The notes beneath the pieces were generated by a model. That model saw only the letters and a list, made by a program, of their open reading frames with translations, searched no databases and was not told where the DNA came from. Below, piece after piece: positions 6,864 to 15,586 of a stretch of 30,738 nucleotides of DNA (its first letter is position 1; each line of letters opens with the position of its first letter). The stretch comes from CAZMLC01 sp964567125. GTDB lineage: Bacteria; Verrucomicrobiota; Kiritimatiellia; RFP12; UBA1067. The stretch covers positions 1 to 30,738 of the forward strand of contig CAZMLC010000025.1 in the NCBI GenBank assembly GCA_964567125.1. Direction: 5' to 3'. The translations under genes and the position numbers were made by a program.

Positions 6864-8738
6864 ATGACACCACGGTTTAAAGATTATTTTACAATCAGAT
6901 TCCAATCGCTCGGGTTCCTGCTGACGGATGCCCTGGTCATGGCATTGGCCTACTTTTTCGCCTTCCTGCTCCGCTTTGATTTTGATGCGCCGTGGTGGGG
7001 CTGGCACCGCGTTTCCACCTCGTTTATCACGGTCTGGGCTGTGCAAACCGGGGCACTGGCGCTGTTTGGCTGTTACCGCATGCTCTGGCGTTACGTCAGC
7101 ATCAATGATTTTCATCGCTTCGTGGGTGCACTGGCCTCTTCCACGTTGATTCTCGCGGTGCTGCGCATGGCCTTGCCCGACCATTTCGGTGCGCGCCCGC
7201 CGTACAGCATTACCGTCATCAACAGTATCCTCGCGCTCGGCGGATTGCTCTCCGTCCGGTTGCTGTGGCGTATTTTGACCAGTACCTCCATGCCCAATGC
7301 CGCAACGCTGCAAGCGCCGCGGCGCGTCTTGCTGATCGGTGCGGGCGATTGCGGCAACCTGATTGCGCGCGAACTCAAGCAGCAGAGCACCAGTCCGGTC
7401 AAGGTGGTCGGTTTTCTCGACGATGATCCCGGCAAGCAGACCATGAAAATCCAGGGCTTCCCTGTTCTGGGAACCATCAATGATTTGCGTGCGGTCGTCC
7501 AAAAGCGGGCCGTCGATGAAGTCATTGTCACCATGACGCGCGTGCCGCGCACCACCATGCGCACGATCGTCTCGCTCAGTGAACTCGCCAACATCCCTTC
7601 GCGCATCATGCCCGGCTATCTGGAACTGATTCAGGGAACCGTCACGGTCTCGCGGCTCCGTAAGCTCGATGTCACGGACCTGCTCGGACGCAAGGAGACC
7701 ATCACGGATACCGCCGCAATCGTCTCCTTAATCAGCCAGCGCCGCGTGCTGATCACGGGCGCCGGCGGCAGCATCGGTTCGGAACTCGTTCATCAGGTTC
7801 TTCAAGCCGGCCCCAGCGTCTTGATTCTCGTGGATCACGCTGAAAACGCGCTCTATGAAATCGATCGTACCGTTCGGCCCCGCGCGCCGAACTCGACAAC
7901 GATTATCTCGATTCTCGCGGATTGCGGTGACCGTACCCGCATGGCGCAGGTCTTTGCCGCGCATCAGCCGAACATCGTGATCCACGCGGCCGCCTACAAG
8001 CACGTGCCCATGATGGAGCAGAACCCCGTGGAAGCGCTCATGAACAACGTGCTGGCCTCGCGCACGCTCGGCGAATTGGCCCAAGCAGCGGGCGTCGAGC
8101 GCTTCGTACTGATTTCCACCGACAAGGCGGTCAAGCCGGTCTCGGTGATGGGCGCTTCAAAACGCCTGGCGGAAATGGTTCTTCAGGATCTCAACGCGAC
8201 GGGGGCGACGCTCTTCTGCGCGGTCCGCTTCGGCAATGTCCTCGACTCGTCTGGTTCGGTGGTCCCCCTCTTCCGCGAGCAGATCCAGCGCGGGGAAGCC
8301 GTGACCATCACCCATCCCGACATGCGCCGCTACTTCATGACGATTTCGGAAGCGGTCTCGCTGGTTCTGCAAGCCGCTACGCTCGCGCAGGGCGGTGAGA
8401 TCTTTGTCCTCGATATGGGCGAACCGATCCGCATCCTCGAACTCGCTGAAGATATGATCGCCCTCAGCGGCCTGCGTCCTTACGACGACATCCCGATCGT
8501 CTTCACCGGTATCCGCGCAGGCGAAAAGCTGTTTGAAGAGCTCGATGTCAGCGAGCGCTCCACCTACAAAACCGGACACGCGCAAGTTTTTATCAGCAAA
8601 ATTCCACGCGTGCCGCAGACCGAGACTGAACGGATTCTTTCCCTCTGTACGCAGTGGATTCGCGATGCGAAATCCATGCACGATTTGCGCGAACAGATCC
8701 TCGCGCTCGCAACAAGCACCCTTCCCAAAAATCCATAA
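6864..8738 (+). CDS. Membrane-anchored UDP-sugar 4,6-dehydratase (FlaA1/CapD/WbpM type)
   Basis: A 624-residue enzyme of the long CapD family that makes 4-keto-6-deoxy UDP-HexNAc for capsule, O-antigen or glycoprotein glycans. The first about 130 residues hold four membrane segments. A CoA-binding-like Rossmann domain follows (VLLIGAGDCGNLIAREL), then an SDR domain with the NAD loop TGAGGSIG at about 298-305. The catalytic region reads STDKAVKP then MGASK, so the usual tyrosine of YxxxK is methionine (M429, K433). This altered triad is known for WbpM and is not a defect. The length equals typical full-length members. It heads a six-gene plus-strand run and starts without a ribosome-binding site. 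Confidence 0.92.
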   Translation: MTPRFKDYFTIRFQSLGFLLTDALVMALAYFFAFLLRFDFDAPWWGWHRVSTSFITVWAVQTGALALFGCYRMLWRYVSINDFHRFVGALASSTLILAVLRMALPDHFGARPPYSITVINSILALGGLLSVRLLWRILTSTSMPNAATLQAPRRVLLIGAGDCGNLIARELKQQSTSPVKVVGFLDDDPGKQTMKIQGFPVLGTINDLRAVVQKRAVDEVIVTMTRVPRTTMRTIVSLSELANIPSRIMPGYLELIQGTVTVSRLRKLDVTDLLGRKETITDTAAIVSLISQRRVLITGAGGSIGSELVHQVLQAGPSVLILVDHAENALYEIDRTVRPRAPNSTTIISILADCGDRTRMAQVFAAHQPNIVIHAAAYKHVPMMEQNPVEALMNNVLASRTLGELAQAAGVERFVLISTDKAVKPVSVMGASKRLAEMVLQDLNATGATLFCAVRFGNVLDSSGSVVPLFREQIQRGEAVTITHPDMRRYFMTISEAVSLVLQAATLAQGGEIFVLDMGEPIRILELAEDMIALSGLRPYDDIPIVFTGIRAGEKLFEELDVSERSTYKTGHAQVFISKIPRVPQTETERILSLCTQWIRDAKSMHDLREQILALATSTLPKNP

Positions 8739-8763
8739 TTACTTTCAAAAAAAGGAGATCAGT

Positions 8764-9102
8764 ATGGCAAGTGCATACGAAATGAGTGGCAGTATCAAAG
8801 TGATTTTCGACGTCCAGACCTTCGCCAGCGGTTTTACCAAGCGCGAATTCGTCCTCACCATGGAGGATGACTATCCGCAGGATATCAAGTTCGCCTGCAT
8901 CAAGGAGAAGTGCGGCTTGCTGGATCAGTTTGCGCCAGGCGACCGCGCCAAGGTCTCATTCCGCATTCGCGGCAACTTCTACAAGGAGCGCTATTTCGTC
9001 GACCTGCAAGCCTTCAAAGTTGAAAAGACCGATAGCGACGGCACCACGGTTGATTTCGCGGAAGGCGAACCGATCCCGAGCGATGAGCCGATGCCGTTTT
9101 AA
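8764..9102 (+). CDS. DUF3127 small protein
   Basis: A 112-residue soluble protein starting MASAYEMSG. Its beta-rich body includes FTKREFVLTMEDDYPQDIKF, LLDQFAPGDRAKVSF and a RIRGNFYKERYFVDLQ segment, which is the DUF3127 pattern. The family is thought to be OB-fold like and is sometimes compared with single-stranded DNA-binding proteins; no function is established. The C-terminus is acidic and proline-rich (DEPMPF), like the tails of many SSB proteins, which is suggestive only. The start at 8764 is clear: AAAGGAGATC precedes it by a few bases, while the longer frame from 8533 overlaps the dehydratase gene. It lies 25 bases after that gene and five before prmC. Confidence 0.85.
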   Translation: MASAYEMSGSIKVIFDVQTFASGFTKREFVLTMEDDYPQDIKFACIKEKCGLLDQFAPGDRAKVSFRIRGNFYKERYFVDLQAFKVEKTDSDGTTVDFAEGEPIPSDEPMPF

Positions 9103-9107
9103 TTCCG

Positions 9108-9965
9108 ATGAAGACCTATTCCGAACTGATTGAGCTGGGCGATGCCTTCCTGTCGCGCAAAGGGATTCCCGATGCGCGCACCGTGACGGAATTGCTGGTT
9201 GCACGCCTCTGCAAATGCGGACGCGGACAGCTCCATCGTTTTCTCGCAGTTGTGCCGGAAGAACGTCTCGTCGATGCTTTGCGCCGCGGACTGCAACGTG
9301 TCGCGCAGGGCGAACCGATCCAGTATGTCCTCGGCCAGTGGGACTTCCGCAATTTGACGCTCAAAGTCGACAAGCGCGCCTTGATTCCGCGGCCGGAAAC
9401 CGAATCGCTCATCGATCTCGTGCTCGCCTCGCCACAGGCAAAGTCCGCGGAAAAACCCGTTGTCGTCGATGTCGGTACTGGAACAGGCTGCATCATCCTC
9501 AGCCTCGCACAGGAAATGAAGGCTGGCATTTTCGTCGGGCTCGATATCAGCCCGGACGCGCTGGCACTGGCCCAGGAGAATGCCGCGTTAACCGGACTCG
9601 CTGAGCGCGTCCTGTTTGCGGAAAGCGACGGCTGCGGTGAATTCGATCCCGCCAGCATCGATATCCTGGTTTCCAATCCGCCCTACATCGCCTCGGCTGT
9701 CGTCGATACGTTGGAGCCGCACATCCTCAACCATGAACCGCGCCTCGCCTTGGATGGCGGGCCTGATGGTCTGGATGTCTACCGGGCACTGTTGCTCGAT
9801 GCAGTCATGGTGCTCAAGACCAACGGCGCGATCTTTCTCGAAATCGGCGACGATCAAGGCCCGGCGCTCCGCGAAATGCTCGAAGAATTCGGTTTTACAA
9901 ACGTCGCGATCCATCGTGATTACGCAGGCAAAGACCGTTTCGCAACAGGAATTCTCACCACCTAA
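9108..9965 (+). CDS. prmC: Release factor glutamine N5-methyltransferase PrmC
   Basis: A 285-residue enzyme that uses S-adenosylmethionine to methylate the glutamine of the GGQ motif in peptide chain release factors. An N-terminal helical domain (about 1-80, with GEPIQYVLGQWDF at its end) precedes the methyltransferase fold. That fold carries VDVGTGTGCI near 120-129 for cofactor binding and the catalytic NPPYIA at about 190-195. Length and motif order are typical. The usual partner gene prfA is not adjacent in this window. Its start is five bases after the DUF3127 stop codon with no strong ribosome-binding sequence, so translation is probably coupled to that gene. Confidence 0.95.
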   Translation: MKTYSELIELGDAFLSRKGIPDARTVTELLVARLCKCGRGQLHRFLAVVPEERLVDALRRGLQRVAQGEPIQYVLGQWDFRNLTLKVDKRALIPRPETESLIDLVLASPQAKSAEKPVVVDVGTGTGCIILSLAQEMKAGIFVGLDISPDALALAQENAALTGLAERVLFAESDGCGEFDPASIDILVSNPPYIASAVVDTLEPHILNHEPRLALDGGPDGLDVYRALLLDAVMVLKTNGAIFLEIGDDQGPALREMLEEFGFTNVAIHRDYAGKDRFATGILTT

Positions 9966-9983
9966 ACACACAGGGAGCTCACC

Positions 9984-11153
9984 ATGCACACCTTCGTCTA
10001 TTGCAACCCGACAAAAATCGTCTTCGGCAACGGTGAAATCAAAAAGACCGGTGCGGAACTCGCGCATCTAGGTTTGAAAAAAGTGCTGCTGGTCTACGGA
10101 CGGAACAGCATCAAGACCAACGGCGTTTACACCACCATCGTCGACACGCTGAAGGCTGAAGGCATCGACTGGGTCGAACATGCGGGTATCGCATCCAATC
10201 CGCTGCTTTCGCAGGTAAAGGCCGGCATTGCACGGACTAAAGCGGAACAGATCGACGGCATCCTCGCCGTCGGCGGAGGCAGCGTGATCGACGCCTCCAA
10301 AGCGATTGCGCTCGGCAGCTGCACAACGCGCGATGTCTGGGATTTTTACATGGGCGCAGCCACGCCGGAGAAAGCATTGCCGCTCATGGCTGTGCTGACC
10401 CTTCCGGCAACCGGGACCGAGATGAATGGCGGAAGCGTCATCACGCACGATGAGACGCGCGAGAAACGCTCCGTGGTCCATCCGGCGCTGAACCCCAAAA
10501 CATCGATTCTTGATCCGGAGACGACGCTCTCCGTTCCCGCCGACTATGTGGCCTACTCCGCATCGGACGCGATTTCACACACGATTGAAAGTTATCTGAC
10601 GCGCCAGCCCGGCTTTCTGCCGGTGCAGGATGGTTACGATATCGGGGTCGTCAAGGCGATCATGCGCGCAACGGAGCGCATCCTCGCCAATCCGCAGGAT
10701 ATTGAGGCGCGCAGCGCCATGATGTGGGCGGCCACGCTCGCCTGGAACTTTCTCGGCTCTTCGGGCGTCGGGCCCTGGCAGACGCCGGCCCACACGCTGG
10801 AGCACCCCATGAGCGGACTCTTCAATGTGCCGCACGGCGCCGGCCTTGCCGTGGTCGGTCCCGCTTGGATGACCTGGGAGAGTCGGCGCCGCCTCGACCG
10901 CATCGCCGCCTTTGGCCGCGAAATCATGGATGTTCCCGGCACGGATGACTCCGCGGTTGCCGCAGAGGGAATCAGCCGCTTCAAAGCGTGGCTCAAGAAA
11001 ATCGGCAACCCTGTGACCCTCTCCGCATGCAACATCCCGGAAACCGCGATCCCTGAACTGGCCCGGCATGCGGAGATTCTCGCAAAGGCGTGGGGCACTG
11101 GAGCTGAATATACGGCCGCGACCTGCGCGGAAATTTTCCGGCTCGCCCGCTAA
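9984..11153 (+). CDS. Iron-containing alcohol dehydrogenase (YqhD/BDH type)
   Basis: A 389-residue group III alcohol dehydrogenase expected to interconvert aldehydes or ketones and alcohols with NAD(P)H, probably a fermentation or aldehyde-detoxification step. GGGSVIDASKAIA near 95-107 is the nucleotide-binding part. The metal site can be read as D195 and H199 in SDAISHTIES, with H270 in HTLEH and H284 in NVPHGAG; this spacing matches YqhD and butanol dehydrogenases. The substrate is not predictable. The start has AGGGAG seven bases upstream. It belongs to the same run of genes as prmC, with an 18-base gap. Confidence 0.93.
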   Translation: MHTFVYCNPTKIVFGNGEIKKTGAELAHLGLKKVLLVYGRNSIKTNGVYTTIVDTLKAEGIDWVEHAGIASNPLLSQVKAGIARTKAEQIDGILAVGGGSVIDASKAIALGSCTTRDVWDFYMGAATPEKALPLMAVLTLPATGTEMNGGSVITHDETREKRSVVHPALNPKTSILDPETTLSVPADYVAYSASDAISHTIESYLTRQPGFLPVQDGYDIGVVKAIMRATERILANPQDIEARSAMMWAATLAWNFLGSSGVGPWQTPAHTLEHPMSGLFNVPHGAGLAVVGPAWMTWESRRRLDRIAAFGREIMDVPGTDDSAVAAEGISRFKAWLKKIGNPVTLSACNIPETAIPELARHAEILAKAWGTGAEYTAATCAEIFRLAR

Positions 11154-11174
11154 GCGAAGAAAGGACGCGCACAT

Positions 11175-12662
11175 TTGGACGCTCCCCGACCTATACTTGC
11201 CGCAGATTTGCTCGACCAGCGTAACCGCCATCTCGGACACCTGCTGCTCTCCGACCGTGCGCCATCCTACCTTTCGATTCTGCTCGAAATGCTCGCGTTC
11301 CGTCGCCACTATGTCGCGGAACCGCTGCATGACGACCTCTATCACGCCCTTTGCGCAGCGCTTCCAGAAGGGACTCTGTACAGCGCGGAGCAGTTCAATC
11401 AGGATATGCGCCAGTTGCTCGATTGGAACCTTGTGGCGGACCGCATCGAGAAGGAGCGCCTGCGCGGTTACAAGGATACGCGGCGCCGCAAATTCCGCTA
11501 TCGGATTCTCGATGAGACCGTCGCCTTTCTCCTCTGGCTCGAAGCCCGTCGCCGGGACGATCTGGAACCGAACGATGCTGACACGCGCGATCTGCTGTCC
11601 GAGTTAGCCGGTACGCTGCACGAAACCACGCGCCTCTTCAACAAAACCAGCGCGGAGGCATTGGATTATGAGACCGCGCGCGGTATCTTCTACCGCCTCT
11701 CGCGCATGGTCGCGCTCACGGATCAGGTTGCGCAGACGCTGGGCGATTTCAATATCCGCCTGCTCAGCTTCGCGATGCAGCGCTACGACGCCGCAACCGC
11801 GCGTGCGATTATCGCGGAGCTCGATCGTTTCCTCAAGCAGTTCCTCAGCCGCATCTACACGCTACGGACCGAGATTGCGCCGAGCATCAGCCGCTTGCGC
11901 CACACGCGCTACGCGGCACGCTGGCAACACTGCCTCGACTGCATGCAGGAGGAGGCGCGCGCGACAACGCGGCTCGTGCGCATTCACCTGCCCGATCCGA
12001 TGGACACGCTCGCATTACTGACCGATTTCTACGCTGCTGAGGGAACCCTGGAGCAGCTCTGCGACCGCGTCAATGCCGCAGCGCTTCAGGTCTGGCGCAA
12101 ACTCTATTCGCATCTGCGTGAACTGGAGCGGCGCAGCCATCGGCTTGAAGATGTCCGCGCACGCATCAGTGAAATCGCCCAGTTGCAAGCAACCGATGTA
12201 CCGGAACGCTTTCTCGCTCAATTACTCGCCCCGGCGCGTCTGGTGGGCGACATGCACTTCTGGGATGAAAACGAAAAGGCGCTGCCGCCGCAACCCCGCT
12301 GGGATCAGCGCCGCATCCGCGAAGAGATGACGCTCGACCTCGCGGAAAAACCGCGTGGCGAGGCCTCTGTTCCGCGTTCCATGGAGGAATCGCGCCTGCA
12401 GGCCCTGGCCGAATGGATCAACCAGCGCGGACTGGCACCCTTGACCGAAGATGAGGAACGTTACCTTTCTGAGGGTGCCTTCAGCACCGTCATGGATTTT
12501 CCGCGCATCGTTGAATTCGCGCGCGCCGGACTGCTGGGGCGCGGTTTAAAGCTGAGCAAGATCGGCCTGCACGTCGCACCCACGGAAACCCACACCGCTG
12601 TTGAGTTGGACCGCAACAGACTGGCGTTTAAAGAACTGATCGTCCGAAAGAACACGAAGTAA
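11175..12662 (+). CDS. Unrecognised protein with JetA/kleisin-like N-terminus
   Basis: A 495-residue, arginine-rich, mostly helical soluble protein. The N-terminus (LLLSDRAPSYLSILLEML near 23-40, then QDMRQLLDWNLVADRIEKER and a KFRYRILDETVAFLLWLE stretch to about 126) resembles the winged-helix start of the DUF2397 and DUF3375 proteins that act as JetA subunits of Wadjet plasmid-defence condensins. Long helices with coiled-coil character fill about 130-340. The C-terminal about 100 residues look like another small helical domain. This resemblance is by eye only and could be misleading; no JetB, JetC or JetD is nearby. It starts with TTG at 11175, with AAAGGA ten bases upstream. It lies 21 bases after the alcohol dehydrogenase and four before the dus gene. 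Confidence 0.75.
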   Translation: MDAPRPILAADLLDQRNRHLGHLLLSDRAPSYLSILLEMLAFRRHYVAEPLHDDLYHALCAALPEGTLYSAEQFNQDMRQLLDWNLVADRIEKERLRGYKDTRRRKFRYRILDETVAFLLWLEARRRDDLEPNDADTRDLLSELAGTLHETTRLFNKTSAEALDYETARGIFYRLSRMVALTDQVAQTLGDFNIRLLSFAMQRYDAATARAIIAELDRFLKQFLSRIYTLRTEIAPSISRLRHTRYAARWQHCLDCMQEEARATTRLVRIHLPDPMDTLALLTDFYAAEGTLEQLCDRVNAAALQVWRKLYSHLRELERRSHRLEDVRARISEIAQLQATDVPERFLAQLLAPARLVGDMHFWDENEKALPPQPRWDQRRIREEMTLDLAEKPRGEASVPRSMEESRLQALAEWINQRGLAPLTEDEERYLSEGAFSTVMDFPRIVEFARAGLLGRGLKLSKIGLHVAPTETHTAVELDRNRLAFKELIVRKNTK

Positions 12663-12666
12663 TTGT

Positions 12667-13761
12667 ATGTCAACGCCGCTTCACACGCTCTTCGGACTGC
12701 CCGAATCGCCCGCTCCGCTGCTTTTTCTCGCGCCCATGGCCGGATACACCAATGCGCCGATGCGCCGCATCTGTCATCAGCATGGAGCCGCGCTCACCTT
12801 CACGGAGATGGTCAGCGACCTCGGCCTCCTGCACACCTCGGACAAGACGTGGTATCTGCTCGAAACGCTCCCCGATGAAGGACCTGTGGTCGCGCATCTC
12901 TACGGCGCCAATCCCTCCAGCATGGCTGAAGCCGCGGCGCGTATTGAACGCACGCGCCGCTTCGCCGGCATCGATGTGAACAGCGGCTGCCCCGTTACCA
13001 AAGTCATCCGCAGCGGCTGCGGCGCAGCGCTCATCAAAGATCCGCAGCGGATTCACGACATTCTCCACGCCATGCGGCGTTCGATCAAACTCCCCCTCAC
13101 GCTGAAAACGCGCGTGGGGCCTTATCCGGATAAGATCGCGATTTTCGACATCCTCGCGGCTGCGGAAGCGGCGGGCGCGAACGCGCTCACCCTGCACGGA
13201 CGCTTCACGTCGCAGGGCCATGCCGGTACCGTCCACCTCGACCTGATCGGCGAAGTGAAAGCGCGCGCCAAGATTCCGATCATCGGCAACGGTGGCATCT
13301 GCTCGCCCTACGATGCGTGGCGCATGCTGCACGAAACCAAGGTTGATGCCCTGATGCTTGCCCGCGCCGCCATCGGCAATCCGTGGATCTTCCGCGACAT
13401 TCTCTCCGCGCTGGCAACCACGACCGAGCCGGATTTCCGTCCGAAGACCAGCGGACGTATCCGCCGGGAACTTGCCGATATCCAAACCGTTTTTCATCAA
13501 CATCTGCGCGACGAACAGGATTTTGTAACGCGCGTGCGTTCCAAATACGAACTGCCGCTGACGCCGGAGGAGATCGAACAGACGCTCTCCACGACCTTCC
13601 GCTGCAACCTCTTCCGCTACTTTCACAGCCTCAAGGGCTCATCGTATCTGCGCGCCAACCTCCAGCTGATCCATACGCTCAAAGGCATTCAGGAAGCGGT
13701 CAAGGGATGCCTTGAACGCGAAGCGGCCTATCGCGCCAAGGATCCGCGGCACTCTTCCTAA
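12667..13761 (+). CDS. tRNA-dihydrouridine synthase (DusB-like)
   Basis: A 364-residue flavoenzyme that reduces specific uridines in tRNA to dihydrouridine. The TIM-barrel begins FLAPMAGYTNAPMRRI, followed by FTEMVSDLGL. The catalytic cysteine lies in VNSGCPVTKV (C108). KTRV and LTLHGR near 153-180, then IIGNGGI and LARAAIGNPW, are the FMN and phosphate-binding strands. A helical C-terminal domain from about 255 is normal for the family. The assignment to the DusB branch rather than another Dus subgroup is a judgement from overall similarity. It is the last gene of the plus-strand run, four bases after the previous stop codon, and converges on the hcp operon. Confidence 0.93.
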   Translation: MSTPLHTLFGLPESPAPLLFLAPMAGYTNAPMRRICHQHGAALTFTEMVSDLGLLHTSDKTWYLLETLPDEGPVVAHLYGANPSSMAEAAARIERTRRFAGIDVNSGCPVTKVIRSGCGAALIKDPQRIHDILHAMRRSIKLPLTLKTRVGPYPDKIAIFDILAAAEAAGANALTLHGRFTSQGHAGTVHLDLIGEVKARAKIPIIGNGGICSPYDAWRMLHETKVDALMLARAAIGNPWIFRDILSALATTTEPDFRPKTSGRIRRELADIQTVFHQHLRDEQDFVTRVRSKYELPLTPEEIEQTLSTTFRCNLFRYFHSLKGSSYLRANLQLIHTLKGIQEAVKGCLEREAAYRAKDPRHSS

Positions 13762-13767
13762 AATAAA

Positions 13768-13801
13768 ACAGCGGTTCACTGCCGAAGCAATGAACCGCTG
13801 T
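13768..13801 (-). terminator. Terminator between dus and hcp
   Basis: An 11-base-pair perfect stem (13768-13778 with 13791-13801) and a 12-base loop. On the minus strand the stem is followed by TTTTATTTT, making it a strong terminator for hcp. On the plus strand there is no T-run after it, so it probably ends the dus transcript less efficiently. Confidence 0.8.
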
Positions 13802-13829
13802 GCATCATCTGAACGTCTCAGACGCGTGT

Positions 13830-15565
13830 TCAGCCGATCGGCTGAATGTTGAACGTATCGACCAGCACCTTCAACACGTTCGGCGAGATGAACGCCGGCA
13901 GCGTTGGCCCGAGGCGGATGTTCTTGATACCGAGCGCCAGGAGCGTCAGCAGGATGCAGACGGCCTTCTGCTCATACCAGGAGAGCACCAGCGTCAACGG
14001 CAAGTCGTTGACCCCGCAGTTGAAGACCTTGGTCAGCGCGACCGCCACCTGAATCGCGGAATAGGCATCGTTACACTGTCCCATATCCAGCAAACGCGGG
14101 ATTCCATTGATGGTCCCTAGCTTCTCCTGCATATAGTTGAAGCGGAACTTACCGCAGGCCAGCGTCAGGATCAGAGTGTCCTTGGGTGCGTTCTCCACAA
14201 ACTCGGTGTAATAGTTGCGGCCCGGCTTCGCGCCGTCGCATCCGCCCACGAGGTAGATGTGCTTCACGGCACCTGTCTTGACCGCATCCACGACCTTATC
14301 CGCGACCGACATCACTGCGGCATGGCCAAAACCTGTCAACAGCGGCGCGCCTTCGACGGTCTGCTGCCAGCCGCCCATGGCAATCGCCTGCTGAATGAGN
14401 NNNNNNNNNNNNNNNNNNNNNNNNNNNNNNNNNNNNNNNNNNNNNNNNNNNNNNNNNNNNNNNNNNNNNNNNNNNNNNNNNNNNNNNNNNNNNNNNNNNG
14501 CGCGCCTTCGACGGTCTGCTGCCAGCCGCCCATGGCAATCGCCTGCTGAATGAGTTCGGAGAAATCCTTGTGCCCCTTTTCATCCGCGGCAATGTGCTTC
14601 GTGTTCGGCCATCCCACCACCGAAGTGGTATAAATCGCAGCCTGATAGGTCGGACGGGGTGGCATGATGCAGTTCGTCGTGTAGAGAATCGCACCGGGAA
14701 GGTTATCAAACTCCTTCTGCTGATTCTGCCAGGCGGTACCGTAGTTGCCCTTGAGCGCAGCATACTTCTTCAACTCCGGATAGGCGTGCGCCGGTAGCAT
14801 TTCGCCGTGGGTGTATACGTTGACGCCCTTGCCCTCGACCTGTTCGAGCAACATCTTCAGATCGTGCAGATCGTGACCTGTGACCACGATGAACGGTCCC
14901 TTCTCGAGCGTGGTGGAAACCGGTGTCGGCACCGGATTACCATACGCGCCTGTGTTGGCGGCATCCAGCAGTCCCATGCAGGTGAGATTGATTTTGCCGC
15001 ATTCGAGGATCAAGCCCAGCCACTCTTCAACCGTATGGGTGTCGCCCAGCGCCTTCATACCCTTGATGAACCATGCAGACACTTCCGGATCGGTCTTACC
15101 TAAAACGCGTGCATGGTGCGCATACGCCGCCATACCGCGCAACCCGAAGAGCAGCGTCGAACGCAGGGAAACGACATCGACATCCCCGCTAAACAGCTGA
15201 CTGGGATCAAACCGTTCCGCGCCGCCATACCGTTCGATGGCGCGTTCAATGCGCGCGATCATCGCTTCGCAATCCGCAGGATCGAAGTTCACGTTGGTTA
15301 CGGTGAAGAACAGCGCATCCATGAAGAGCGCGTGTAAACGCGGACAGGCCGTACCGTCATCCTGCGGCGCAGCGGCAGCCGTAGGGCACGGGTTTTCCTT
15401 GGTGCACCCCGATTTCTGCATGGCTGCACGCGCCAGCGTGATCAACCCTGCTGTAATTTTATCTTGCAGATTAGCCACCTCGGGCTTCTTTCCGCACACA
15501 CCGCTCATGGTACAGCCTTTTCCGCCAGCCGTTTGCTCACATTGGAAACAGAACATTGCATTCAT
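13830..15565 (-). CDS. hcp: Hybrid-cluster protein (hydroxylamine / NO reductase), split by an assembly gap
   Basis: Hcp handles nitrosative stress: it reduces hydroxylamine in vitro and nitric oxide in E. coli. The N-terminus has the Cx2Cx8Cx5C arrangement (C6, C9, C18, C24) for the cubane cluster. All hybrid-cluster ligands known from Desulfovibrio can be matched: the histidine in VTGHDLHDL, the glutamate in THGEMLPAH, then cysteines in YTTNCIMPP, VGGCDGAKPG, LACGKFRFN and DMGQCNDAY, and the glutamate in LSWYEQKAV. The gene is interrupted by 100 N at 14400-14499 flanked by a duplicated 55-mer. Removing 155 bases gives 1581 bases, exactly 526 residues plus stop, so the gene is intact in the organism. 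It follows the ferredoxin gene by 21 bases. Confidence 0.93.
14345..14399. repeat. 55-base contig-end overlap, left copy
   Basis: These 55 bases reappear exactly at 14500-14554 on the other side of the N run. Together they are one stretch of hcp counted twice. Confidence 0.95.
14400..14499. other. Scaffold gap of 100 N (artefact)
   Basis: Exactly 100 N inside hcp. Both flanks are the same 55-mer, so the two contigs overlap by 55 bases and no sequence is missing. The true distance is minus 55, not plus 100. Confidence 0.95.
14500..14554. repeat. 55-base contig-end overlap, right copy
   Basis: Identical to 14345-14399. The length of 55 equals a k-mer size commonly used by de Bruijn assemblers, which explains its exact extent. 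Confidence 0.95.
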
Positions 15566-15586
15566 TGATTTACCCCTTTTTGGTTT

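Noticed and set aside
12670..13626. 318-codon open frame opposite dus
   Set aside because: Shadow frame covering almost exactly the dus gene, with no supporting start signal.
14345..14554. Direct repeat flanking an unknown insert (mobile element or duplication)
   Set aside because: The insert is 100 N and the 55-base repeats match at both gaps in length; this is an assembly overlap, not a target-site duplication.
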